From Plastoroseomonas arctica (GTDB lineage Bacteria > Pseudomonadota > Alphaproteobacteria > Acetobacterales > Acetobacteraceae): a stretch of DNA of 64,000 nucleotides. The stretch is from assembly GCF_018128965.1 (NCBI RefSeq), contig NZ_JAAEDH010000011.1:62001-126000 (forward strand). The letters run 5' to 3'. Below the pieces are notes generated by a model. It saw nothing but the letters and a program-made list of their open reading frames with translations. It was not told the DNA's origin and made no database searches. Position 1 is the first letter of the stretch. Every line of letters starts with the position of its first letter. Both the position numbers and the translations under genes were made by a program. Shown here one piece after another: positions 1 to 8,017 of this stretch.

Positions 1-1227
1 CTCGCGGGGCTGGGCGGGACGCTGCAATTGCCGCGCGAGAGCGTGAATTTGCAGATGGACCTCGCCATCATCACCGAGGCGTTCGTGGTGGTGGTGGTGG
101 GTGGCCTCGGCTCGCTGCCAGGCGCCTTCCTGGCCGCGCTGCTGATCGGCGAATTGCACGCCTTTGGCATCCTCATCCTGCCGCGCATCACGCTGGTGCT
201 GGTATTCCTGGTCATGGCCATCGTGCTGGTGGCGCGACCGCATGGTCTGCTCGGCCGCGCCAGCGCACCGTCGCGCGGGGCCGCCGCGGCGCCCGACCCG
301 CCGATCGGGCCGACACCGCGGCCGCTGATCGTCGCCGGTGCAATCGCGCTTGCCCTCCTCATCGCAGCACCCCTGCTGCTGCGCGACTACGAGATCTCCG
401 TCCTCACCGAGCTGCTCATCTTCGTGCTGTTCGCGGCCAGCCTGCACTTCATCATGGGCCCGGGCGGCATGGCGAGCTTCGGCCATGCCGCGTATTTTGG
501 CGCCGGGGCCTATGGCGCGGCCCTTCTCGCCAAGCACCTCGGCGCGCCCATGCTGCTGGGCCTCGCTGCCGCACCTGCCCTCGCGGGTCTGCTGGGCATC
601 GCCTTCGGGTGGTTCTGCGTGCGGCTATCGGGCGTGTATTCCGCGATGCTCACCCTCGCCTTCGCGCAGATCGCCTGGTCGGTCGCCTTCCAGTGGGTCG
701 AGGTGACCGGCGGCGACAACGGCATCCTCGGCGTCTGGCCGGATGGCTGGGCGCGGGACAAATCCGTCTTCTTCTATCTCACGCTGGTCCTGTGCATCGG
801 CGCGTCGCTCATGCTGCGCCGCGCGGTGCGCGCGCCCTTCGGTTACGCACTGCGCGCCGGGCGCGACAACGCGCTGCGCGCCGAGGCGATCGGCATCGAC
901 GGCTTCCGCATCCGCTGGCTCGCCTTCACCGTCGCGGCTGTCGCCGCCGGTATCGCCGGCGGGTTGTTCGCTTATTCGAAGGGCAGCGTGTTTCCCTCCA
1001 CGCTCGGTATTCCGCGCAGCGTGGATGCGCTGCTGATGGTGCTGCTCGGCGGTGTCCAGACCTTGTCCGGACCCATCGTCGGGGCCTTGGCCTTCGCCGG
1101 GTTGCAAGAACAATTAATGCGCGCGACAGAGTTGTGGAGGCTCATCATGGGCAGCGTGATCATCGCGCTGGTGCTGTTCTTTCCGCAGGGGCTGGCGGGT
1201 GCTGTGCAGAAAGCATGGGGGAAATGA
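1..1227 (+). CDS. Branched-chain amino acid-type ABC permease, LivH-LivM fusion (5' truncated)
   Basis: Inner-membrane permease of a LIV-type (HAAT family) importer. The reading frame is open from base 1, so the start lies outside the window. The first ~80 visible residues read as the C-terminal end of a LivH permease (AGLGGTL near the edge, then GGLGSLPGAF and a last membrane helix ending RPHGLLGR). After a short Pro/Ala linker a complete LivM-type permease follows, with GMASFGHAAYFGAGAY and GGVQTLSGPIVGA. One polypeptide therefore seems to carry both permease halves. It precedes livG and livF on the same strand. The stop codon TGA (1225-1227) lies inside the first hairpin of an inverted-repeat element. 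Substrate is unknown; the neighbouring degradation genes suggest an N-heterocyclic acid rather than an amino acid. No periplasmic binding protein gene is visible; it may lie upstream. Confidence 0.88.
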   Translation, partial: LAGLGGTLQLPRESVNLQMDLAIITEAFVVVVVGGLGSLPGAFLAALLIGELHAFGILILPRITLVLVFLVMAIVLVARPHGLLGRASAPSRGAAAAPDPPIGPTPRPLIVAGAIALALLIAAPLLLRDYEISVLTELLIFVLFAASLHFIMGPGGMASFGHAAYFGAGAYGAALLAKHLGAPMLLGLAAAPALAGLLGIAFGWFCVRLSGVYSAMLTLAFAQIAWSVAFQWVEVTGGDNGILGVWPDGWARDKSVFFYLTLVLCIGASLMLRRAVRAPFGYALRAGRDNALRAEAIGIDGFRIRWLAFTVAAVAAGIAGGLFAYSKGSVFPSTLGIPRSVDALLMVLLGGVQTLSGPIVGALAFAGLQEQLMRATELWRLIMGSVIIALVLFFPQGLAGAVQKAWGK

Positions 1228-1381
1228 ATTTTCCCCAAACCCCCATTCTTTCGTTTTTGATTAATTGGTGCGAGCTTCAAGGTCGCGCTACGGTAGGTGA
1301 ACGAGTGCTAAGCCTCCAACCAGCACCAATAGATAAAAATAAAAGATGGGGGTTTGGGGGAATTCATTCCCCCAATCTGTC
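1209..1381. repeat. Type-A inverted-repeat element, copy 1 (between livHM and livG)
   Basis: A 173-bp imperfect inverted repeat with arms of about 60 bp. The left end has GAAAG, a hairpin at 1217-1236 (GGGGG ... CCCC with A/T-rich loop), AAACCCCC and a T-rich tract, ending ATTGGTGC. The right arm mirrors it: GCACCAAT, an A-rich tract, GGGGGTTTG, the perfect hairpin GGGGGAATTCATTCCCCC (1356-1373), then TCTGTC. It supplies the livHM stop codon and ends 3 bases before the livG ATG. Three further copies occur in this window. It holds no coding capacity. Confidence 0.9.
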
Positions 1382-1384
1382 GTC

Positions 1385-2140
1385 ATGACCACCATCCTCG
1401 ACGTCGAGCGCATCGAAAAATCTTTTGGCGGCGTGCGTGCCGTCCAGGGCGTGTCCTTCTCTATCGAAGCGGGTGAAATGCTCGCCCTCATCGGTCCCAA
1501 TGGTGCCGGCAAATCCACCTGTTTCAACATGCTCAACGGCCAGCTTCGTCCCGATGCGGGCCGCGTTCGGCTGCTCGGCCAGGACATCACCGGTCTCGCG
1601 CCCCGTCGCGTCTGGCGTCTTGGCGTCGGGCGGACGTTCCAGATCACCGCGACCTTCGGTTCCATGACGGTGCGCGAGAATGTGCAGGTGGCGCTGCTCT
1701 CCCATGCCCACCGGCTGCTGCGGTTCTGGCGTCCGGCGCCGGAGCATTTCGCGGACGAGGCGGATGCGCTTCTTGCTCGTGTGGGCATGGCGGAGCAGGC
1801 GGAGCGCGCGTGTGGCGTGCTCGCCTATGGCGATCTCAAGCGGGTTGAGCTCGCGATCGCGCTCGCCAATGCGCCGCGGCTGCTGCTGATGGACGAGCCC
1901 ACGGCGGGCATGGCGCCGCGCGAGCGCGTGGCGTTGATGGCGTTGACCCGCGACATCGCGCGCGAGCAGGGCATCGCGGTGCTGTTCACCGAGCACGACA
2001 TGGACGTGGTCTTCGCCCAGGCGGACCGCATCATCGTGCTCGACCGTGGGCGCCTGATCGCCGAGGGCTCCCCCGCCGCGGTGCGCGCGAACCCCGAGGT
2101 CCAGGCCGTCTATCTCGGCGCCGGGCTGGTGCACGGCTGA
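1385..2140 (+). CDS. livG: Branched-chain-type ABC transporter ATP-binding protein LivG
   Basis: ATPase subunit of the LIV-type importer encoded with livHM and livF; it acts on the cytoplasmic face of the membrane. The 251-residue product has Walker A GPNGAGKST (residues 37-45), the LivG-style variant signature YGDLKRVELAIAL and Walker B LLLMDEPTAG, followed by the switch histidine in FTEHDMD. The ATG at 1385 was chosen because the family begins a few residues before the ABC core. An upstream in-frame ATG at 1346 would be read through the repeat element. No clear Shine-Dalgarno precedes 1385, since the inverted repeat occupies the leader. The stop overlaps the livF start by one base (TGATG), so translation is probably coupled. 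Confidence 0.93.
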   Translation: MTTILDVERIEKSFGGVRAVQGVSFSIEAGEMLALIGPNGAGKSTCFNMLNGQLRPDAGRVRLLGQDITGLAPRRVWRLGVGRTFQITATFGSMTVRENVQVALLSHAHRLLRFWRPAPEHFADEADALLARVGMAEQAERACGVLAYGDLKRVELAIALANAPRLLLMDEPTAGMAPRERVALMALTRDIAREQGIAVLFTEHDMDVVFAQADRIIVLDRGRLIAEGSPAAVRANPEVQAVYLGAGLVHG

Positions 2141-2841
2141 TGCTCGATGTCGCCGGCCTGCATGCGCATTACGGACGCGCCCACATCCTCGACGGTGTCG
2201 GATTCACGGTTGCGGCCGGCGAGGTCGCGGTGCTGCTCGGCCGCAACGGCTCGGGCAAGAGCACCACGATGAAGGCCATCATGGGGCTGGTGCCCCCCTC
2301 GGCCGGGTCAGTGCGCTTCGAGGGGCGCGACATTGCCGGGCAGCCCCCCTTCCGGATCGCGCGCGCGGGCATCGGCTATGTGCCGGAGGAGCGGCGGATC
2401 TTCACCGACCTCACCGTGCTCGAGAATCTCGACGTCGGACGGCAGCCGGCACGCGCCGGCCTGCGGTCCTGGGATGCGGCGCGGCTGTTCGATTTGTTTC
2501 CCTCGCTGGGTGCCATGCGCGACCGGCCCGGCGGGCGGATGAGCGGCGGCGAGCAGCAGATGCTCACCATCGCGCGCACGCTGATGGGCAATCCGCGGCT
2601 GCTGCTGCTCGACGAGCCGTCGGAGGGCCTCGCGCCGGTGATCATCGAGCGGATGGTGCACGCGATCGCGGCGTTGAAGGCGGAGGGGCTGTCGATCCTG
2701 CTGTCGGAGCAAAACCTGCATTTCGCGCGGCTGGTGTCGGACCGGGCGGTGATCATCGAGAAGGGCCGCATCCGCTGGGCAGGAACGCTGCCTGACCTGA
2801 TCGCGGCGGATGATGTCCGGGAGCAATACCTGAGCGTGTAA
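2140..2841 (+). CDS. livF: Branched-chain-type ABC transporter ATP-binding protein LivF
   Basis: Second ATPase of the LIV-type importer, pairing with LivG. The product of 233 residues has Walker A GRNGSGKST (34-42), signature MSGGEQQML and Walker B LLLLDEPSEGL, the usual length and motifs for LivF. The start ATG overlaps the livG stop by one base. The gene ends 22 bases before the end of the convergent UPF0280 gene, with no obvious terminator hairpin in that gap. The transporter faces an operon for oxidative and reductive attack on an N-heterocycle, which suggests it imports that substrate; this is inference from position. Confidence 0.93.
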   Translation: MLDVAGLHAHYGRAHILDGVGFTVAAGEVAVLLGRNGSGKSTTMKAIMGLVPPSAGSVRFEGRDIAGQPPFRIARAGIGYVPEERRIFTDLTVLENLDVGRQPARAGLRSWDAARLFDLFPSLGAMRDRPGGRMSGGEQQMLTIARTLMGNPRLLLLDEPSEGLAPVIIERMVHAIAALKAEGLSILLSEQNLHFARLVSDRAVIIEKGRIRWAGTLPDLIAADDVREQYLSV

Positions 2842-2863
2842 GCGGGAAAAGCAGTAGGTGACC

Positions 2864-3754
2864 TTAGCGAAGCCAGGGAATGCCAGGGATTTCCCCCGGA
2901 ACCGTACTCGCTACACGCAGACTCCCCTGGCAGAACAACACCGCGGCGATGATCAGGCCACGCGCGCAACACGCCTCCGCGACGCGCAGCCCGGCGTCGA
3001 GCGCGGCCTCCACCACCGCAGCGGGAAGCGTTTCCACCCCGGTCGTCACCAGGGTCTCGCCGAGGTCGCTGTCGGGGTCCAGCGCGGCGGCCGGTGCACG
3101 GCGCACGCCCGAATGCGCCGCATCCACCGCATTGGCGATGATGCTGGCCGCCGCATCCGCTTCGGGCGCGCGGCCAGCCAGCACGGTGACGGCATCGGCG
3201 ATGCCGCGGGAAAAGCTCCGGCCCGGCCAGCCGCTGGTGGCGATGCCGCGTACCGGCATGGCGTGGGTGATCTCCACCCAGCCTTCGGGGCGCGCCTGCG
3301 TGAGGCTGCGGACCAGGCCCACGCGCAGCGTCTCCCCGGGTGCCAGGTGCAGGGCGATGTCGCCGCCATTGTTGACGTGGGCGCGGCGGATGGCGGGGTC
3401 GGCCGCGATTGCGGTCAGCACATGCTCTGCGATGGCGCCGGCGACGGCGGCCATCGGGGTGATGAACACCGCCGAGTGCGGTCGCACCGCTTCGGCCATG
3501 CGCGAGGCCACCGGGTGGCGGAACGCCTGCGCACCGACCGGCGCGCGGAGCGCGGGCAGCTCGACGGCGAGGGCGGCGATGAGCCCGTCGAAGGCCACGG
3601 CAGCGCGGCAAAAGGCGGCCTCGCGCGCGGCCTCCGGGGCGTCGACCGCGATGATGAGGTCGCTCGGCCCGTTGCGCAGGTGCAGCCTTCCGTCGGGCAG
3701 GCGCTGCGCCAGCGCATGATCCGTGCGGACGGGATCGCCGACGCGGTGAATCAT
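2864..3754 (-). CDS. UPF0280 family protein (ApbE-like fold)
   Basis: About 296 residues of a conserved family of unknown function, related to ApbE-type flavin transferases. Family-like features are LPDGRLHLRNGPSDLIIAV near the N-terminus, HVNNGGDIALHL in the middle, and GIATSGWPGRSFSRGIADAV. The start at 3754 gives a 4-base ATGA overlap with the stop of the upstream reductase gene; an in-frame ATG at 3778 would give a 28-base overlap. Neither has a clear ribosome site. Position directly behind a 6-hydroxynicotinate-reductase-like Fe-S protein suggests a role in cofactor insertion or maturation. That role is not established for the family. Confidence 0.82.
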   Translation of the reverse strand: MIHRVGDPVRTDHALAQRLPDGRLHLRNGPSDLIIAVDAPEAAREAAFCRAAVAFDGLIAALAVELPALRAPVGAQAFRHPVASRMAEAVRPHSAVFITPMAAVAGAIAEHVLTAIAADPAIRRAHVNNGGDIALHLAPGETLRVGLVRSLTQARPEGWVEITHAMPVRGIATSGWPGRSFSRGIADAVTVLAGRAPEADAAASIIANAVDAAHSGVRRAPAAALDPDSDLGETLVTTGVETLPAAVVEAALDAGLRVAEACCARGLIIAAVLFCQGSLRVASTVPGEIPGIPWLR

Positions 3755-5223
3755 CCGCTGGAGGTTTGCGCCGGCCATGGATTATCCGCGTGCGCCGCCT
3801 CGATCCGCGCCGCACCGCCCTGCTCCGCGAGAAGCCGCGCCAGCGGCACCACCTGCCCCGCATGGCCGCCGAGTGCGGCGAAGATATCCGCACGCATGGT
3901 GAATTCGATCGGCGCCACGATGGCCGGCGTCGGCACCGAGCCGAAGGCACGCGCGGGCAGGCGCAGCACATCGACCATCAGGGTGATCCCGCCGCCTGGC
4001 CACAGCGTGCACGGCGCGCCGCCCATGGTGACGCGGACCAGGGCATCGCGCACGCCGCGCGTGAGCAGGATGGGGTTTTCGGTCACGCCCGCACGCAGCG
4101 ACCCGCCGGCGCCGGCCATGAACAGGATCGAGGTGAGCGCAGGTTCGCAATTCTCCCCGATGCGCGCAACGGTCGCGGCCACCGCATCCGGCATCGGGCG
4201 CGGCACTGGGTGCAGCGCTTCGTCCAGCTCGCAGTAGAGCGAATCCTCGCCGGTGGTGGTGGTGAGCAGCAGCCGCAGCCCCGGCCAGGCGAGCGCGGGA
4301 TCGATGCTCTCGATGATCGAGAGAGGGTCGGTGATGTCGGTGCCGCCCCAGCCCGTCCCGGGGCTCGCCACCTGGAAATAACGGCCGGGCGTGGAGCGGC
4401 GGCCGCGGACGCGGATGCCCGCGCGCCGCATGCCCAGGCAGGCGCCGGCCTGGTGCTCGGTCAGCACGCCGGTGATGTGGTCGTCGACCACGATCACCTC
4501 ATCGACATGGCCCTGCCATTGCTGGGCGAAGATGCCCACGGTGGCGCTGCCGCAGCCCACGCGCATGCGCTGTTCCACATGCCCGTTCACAATGGGCGCC
4601 GCGCCAGCCTGGATCGTCAGCGTCGCGCCACCATCGATGGTGACCTCTACGGCCTGCTTTTCGCACAGTGCGAGCATTGCGGCGCAGGTGACATTGCCCT
4701 CGCGCTTGGACCCGCCCGTGAGATGGTGCACGCCGCCAAGGCTCAGCATCTGGCTGCCGTATTCGGCGGTCGTGACGTGGCCGATCTGCTCGCCCTGGTG
4801 GCGCACCGCGGCGGTCTCGGAACCCAGGTGACGGTCCGTGTCGATCTTCACCTTCAGGCCGCAATAGCTGAAGATGCCCTCAGTCACGACGGTGACGGTG
4901 TCCACGCCCGCATGCGTGCTGCCGACGATGAAGGGCGCGGGCTTGTAGTCGGGATAGGTGGTGCCGGCGCCGATCGCTGTGACGAAGATGCGGCCATCCC
5001 AATCCTCGGCATTCGCGGCGAAGGGGACCACGGTGCCACCGGCCTCGACGGTGCGCTCGAGTAGCACGAGAGGGTCGGTGCGGACCAGGGCGCCGTTCTC
5101 GTTGGCATAGCGGGAGCATGCGCCGGCGCGGCCTGGGCGGATGCGGCAGAGTACAGGGCAGGCATCGCAGCGGACGATGCCGTCAGCCTCTCGGGCGCCG
5201 AATTTTTCGGTAGAGTCGGTCAT
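3751..5223 (-). CDS. hnr: 6-hydroxynicotinate reductase-like Fe-S protein
   Basis: About 490 residues resembling the proteins annotated as 6-hydroxynicotinate reductase (Hnr). In anaerobic nicotinate breakdown that enzyme reduces 6-hydroxynicotinate to 1,4,5,6-tetrahydro-6-oxonicotinate. Close to the N-terminus are four cysteines, C19, C22, C26 and C36 (CDACPVLC ... GAC), suited to a [4Fe-4S] cluster. Further motifs are EGIFSYCGLKVKID and VGCGSATVGIF. Neighbours are a molybdenum hydroxylase upstream and an enamidase-like protein across the divergent promoter, the order of steps expected for this pathway. The ATG at 5223 is used; another in-frame ATG at 5235 lies inside the inverted-repeat element. 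There is no convincing Shine-Dalgarno, because the repeat has taken the leader. The true substrate could be a related heterocycle. Confidence 0.8.
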   Translation of the reverse strand: MTDSTEKFGAREADGIVRCDACPVLCRIRPGRAGACSRYANENGALVRTDPLVLLERTVEAGGTVVPFAANAEDWDGRIFVTAIGAGTTYPDYKPAPFIVGSTHAGVDTVTVVTEGIFSYCGLKVKIDTDRHLGSETAAVRHQGEQIGHVTTAEYGSQMLSLGGVHHLTGGSKREGNVTCAAMLALCEKQAVEVTIDGGATLTIQAGAAPIVNGHVEQRMRVGCGSATVGIFAQQWQGHVDEVIVVDDHITGVLTEHQAGACLGMRRAGIRVRGRRSTPGRYFQVASPGTGWGGTDITDPLSIIESIDPALAWPGLRLLLTTTTGEDSLYCELDEALHPVPRPMPDAVAATVARIGENCEPALTSILFMAGAGGSLRAGVTENPILLTRGVRDALVRVTMGGAPCTLWPGGGITLMVDVLRLPARAFGSVPTPAIVAPIEFTMRADIFAALGGHAGQVVPLARLLAEQGGAARIEAAHADNPWPAQTSSG

Positions 5224-5227
5224 GGAA

Positions 5228-5363
5228 GAAAGCATGGGGGAAATGAATTTCCCCCAAACCCCCCTTCTTTTGTTTTTGACTTTTTGGTGCTGGTTGTCGG
5301 GTCAGCACCAACGGATAAAAATAAAAGAATGGGGTCTGGGGAAATTCTTTTCCCCAGTCTTTC
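5228..5363. repeat. Type-A inverted-repeat element, copy 2 (between xdh and hnr)
   Basis: The shortest copy, 136 bp, with only about 14 bases between the arms. The left hairpin GGGGGAAATGAATTTCCCCC (5236-5255) is followed by AAACCCCCC, a T-rich tract and TTTGGTGC. The right arm is GCACCAAC, an A-rich tract, GGGGTCTG, a hairpin at 5338-5355 and AGTCTTTC. It sits within a leftward operon: 5 bp from the xdh stop codon and 4 bp from the hnr start. Confidence 0.9.
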
Positions 5364-5368
5364 TTGTT

Positions 5369-8017
5369 TCATCGCATCGCCTCCAGCACCCGATGCGGTA
5401 GCGCGGGAACACGGTGCAGCCTTGCTCCCGTCGCATCATGGATGGCCGACAGGATCGCCGGTGCGGTCGGCACCAGCGCGGGTTCGCCGATGCCCTTGGC
5501 GCCGAAAGGGCCGAGCGGCTCGGGTTCTTCGATGAGGATGATGTCGATGGGTGGCACGTCGCCGGCGGTGGGGATCAGGTAGTCGTGCAGGTTTTCCGTG
5601 CGGCCGGGGAGGTACTCCTCCATCAGCGCCAGGCCGATGCCCTGGGCGATGCCGCCATGGATCTGGCCCTCGACCAGCGTCGGGTTCACCGCGCGGCCGA
5701 CATCATGCGCGGCGACGATCCGCCGTAGCGTGACGGTACCAAGCTGGGTGTCGACGTCGAGCGAGGCGATCTGCGCGGCGAAGCCATAGGTGGCGTAGGG
5801 GATGCCCTGGCCCTCGGCGTCGAGCGGCACGGTGGGCGGGTCGAAGCGGCCGACGCCTTCCAGCGTTTCGGGGATGGGGACCGGGGCGCCGTCGATTCGG
5901 AGTACGCCGTCTTCCAGGGACAGGCGTGCGCCCTCGCCGGCATTGGTGAGGCGCAGGATGGCGGCCCGCAGCGCGATGGCGGCGTCCTGCGCGGCTCGGC
6001 CACTGACGAAAGTCTGGCGGCTGGCGCTAGTCTTGCCGGCATCGGCGGTGAGCGTGGTGTCACCCAGCACCAGGGTGAAGGCGGCGGGCGGCAGGCCCAG
6101 CGCCTCGGCAGCAATCTGGGTGAGCACGGTCGTGCTGCCCTGCCCGATGTCGACCGCGCCGTTGAAGAAGGTGAGCGTGCCGTCGGGTGCGAGGGTGATG
6201 CGCATGGTCGAGGGGTTCGACATCCCCGTATTGCCGATGCCGTACCACATGCAGGCGATGCCGGTCCCGCGGCGGATCGGGCCGGGCGTGGCGTTGAAGG
6301 CGGCGGCCTCGGCGCGCAGCGCAGCCCAGTGCGGCCGCAGCGCGTCGAGGCAGGCGGGCAGGCCGGCGGAATGCGCGATGGTCTGGCCGGTCGCGGTCGT
6401 GTCGCCGGCGCGCAGTGCGTTGAGTGCGCGGAATTCCAGCCGGTCCATCCCGCATCGATCAGCCAGCGCGTCGTAGAGCGCTTCCTGCGCGATCGCCGCC
6501 TGGGGCACCCCGAAGCCGCGGAAGGCGCCGGAGGGCGGGTTGGTCGTGTAGATCGCGCGCGCCACTGCCGAGACATGCGGCACGCGGTAGGGACCACACG
6601 CATGCACCGGCACGCGTCCAGCGACGGTGGGTCCCCAACTGGCATAGGCGCCGGTGTCGAAATCGCCCTCGAATTCGAAGCGCACCAGGCGACCATCGGC
6701 CGCGCAGGCGGCGCGGGCCCGGATGCGGGCGGGGTGGCGCTTGGTGGAACTCGCCATGCTCTCGCCGCGCGTCCAGACCGCGCGGACGGGTTTGCCCGTG
6801 ATCCACGCCGCGACCGCGATCATCGGCTGGATCGAGACGTCGAGCTTGCCGCCAAAGCCACCGCCGCAGGCCGAAGGGATGATGCGCACCTCGTCCTGCG
6901 CGATGCCCAGCACGCGGGCGACCTCCTCGCGGTCCATATAGGGCGCCTGGGTGCAGGCGAAGACAGAAATTGTGTCGCCGATGCGCTCGGCATGGCCGGC
7001 CTCGGGCTCGATATAGGCGTGCTCGACGAAGCCGGTCTCGAACAGGCCTTCGGCGACATGGGCTTCCTCCGGCGCGTCGCGCGCGCAAGCGAGGCGTCCG
7101 GTGGACAGCACATTGTCGGGGCGGAACAGGTGCAGCACGGGCGCACCGGGCAGACGGGCGGCGGCCATGTCCACCGGCGGCAGCGGCGTCCAGGCGATGG
7201 GGAGCTCGGCGAAGCGCACCGCCTCCACCGCCGCGCGCGGGCCGAGCAGCGCGCCGATACAATCGCCGCGGTAGCGCACATAGCCATCGCAGAACACCGG
7301 CTGGTCCTTGATGTCGGGGTAGATGCCGAAGCTGTTCGCGCCGGGTACGTCGCGCGCCGTCAGCAGGCGGATACCGCGCGCGGCCAGGGCGGCGGTGTCG
7401 CCCAACTCGAAGCGCGCATGCGCATGCGGCGAGCGCACCGGGCGCAGCCAGAGCGCGCCGGGAGGGGCCTCGTCGGCGCCGAAGCGATCGAGCCCCGCGA
7501 TCTTCGCCACCCCGTCGAGCCGCGGCAGCCGCGCGCCGACGCCGCCCTCCTCCGATGGCGGGGCATTGTGGAAGCGATGCGCGTCGCGGATGGCGTCGAC
7601 GATCTTGGTGTAGCCGGTGCAGCGGCACAGCACGCCGCCGATGGCGGCGCGCGCCGCAGCCTCGGAGGGCGTGGTGTCGCGCGCGAGCAGCGCCATCGCC
7701 GCCATCAGCATCCCCGGCGTGCAGATGCCACATTGCGCCGCGCCGTGGTGGAGGAAGGCCGCCTGCAGTGCAGCGCCGAGCGGGTCGGCGGCGAGGCTTT
7801 CGACGGTGCGGATGGCGTGGCCCTCGGCCTGGGCGGCCGGGACCAGGCAGGCGCAGACCTGGGCGCCGTCGAGCAGCACCGTGCAGGCGCCGCAATCGCC
7901 GGCGTCGCAGCCGACCTTGGTGCCGGTCAGGCACAGCGTGTCGCGCAGCACGGCGGAGAGCCTGGCGCCGGGTGCGACATCGCAACGCGTGTCCGCGCCG
8001 TTGACGGTGAGGATCAC
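5369..8017 (-). CDS. Molybdopterin hydroxylase, fused [2Fe-2S] and Mo-binding subunits (xanthine dehydrogenase/nicotinate hydroxylase family)
   Basis: An 882-residue enzyme of the xanthine oxidase family that would hydroxylate a heterocycle using water as oxygen source. Residues 1-140 hold two [2Fe-2S] clusters: C37, C42, C45, C57 (plant type) and C96, C99, C131, C133 (CGIC ... CRC). From ~155 the molybdopterin domains follow, with PSGAFRGFG, GGGFGGK and IGEPALVPTAPA. FAD is supplied by the adjacent subunit. The start is GTG at 8017, overlapping the upstream stop by 4 bases (GTGA). With hnr and the enamidase downstream and upstream, the natural role would be 6-hydroxylation of nicotinate or an analogue. 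The CO-dehydrogenase active-site loop is not seen. Confidence 0.92.
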   Translation of the reverse strand: MILTVNGADTRCDVAPGARLSAVLRDTLCLTGTKVGCDAGDCGACTVLLDGAQVCACLVPAAQAEGHAIRTVESLAADPLGAALQAAFLHHGAAQCGICTPGMLMAAMALLARDTTPSEAAARAAIGGVLCRCTGYTKIVDAIRDAHRFHNAPPSEEGGVGARLPRLDGVAKIAGLDRFGADEAPPGALWLRPVRSPHAHARFELGDTAALAARGIRLLTARDVPGANSFGIYPDIKDQPVFCDGYVRYRGDCIGALLGPRAAVEAVRFAELPIAWTPLPPVDMAAARLPGAPVLHLFRPDNVLSTGRLACARDAPEEAHVAEGLFETGFVEHAYIEPEAGHAERIGDTISVFACTQAPYMDREEVARVLGIAQDEVRIIPSACGGGFGGKLDVSIQPMIAVAAWITGKPVRAVWTRGESMASSTKRHPARIRARAACAADGRLVRFEFEGDFDTGAYASWGPTVAGRVPVHACGPYRVPHVSAVARAIYTTNPPSGAFRGFGVPQAAIAQEALYDALADRCGMDRLEFRALNALRAGDTTATGQTIAHSAGLPACLDALRPHWAALRAEAAAFNATPGPIRRGTGIACMWYGIGNTGMSNPSTMRITLAPDGTLTFFNGAVDIGQGSTTVLTQIAAEALGLPPAAFTLVLGDTTLTADAGKTSASRQTFVSGRAAQDAAIALRAAILRLTNAGEGARLSLEDGVLRIDGAPVPIPETLEGVGRFDPPTVPLDAEGQGIPYATYGFAAQIASLDVDTQLGTVTLRRIVAAHDVGRAVNPTLVEGQIHGGIAQGIGLALMEEYLPGRTENLHDYLIPTAGDVPPIDIILIEEPEPLGPFGAKGIGEPALVPTAPAILSAIHDATGARLHRVPALPHRVLEAMR

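Noticed and set aside
2842-2863. Terminator between livF and the convergent UPF0280 gene
   Set aside because: The 22-bp gap has no inverted repeat with a T-run.
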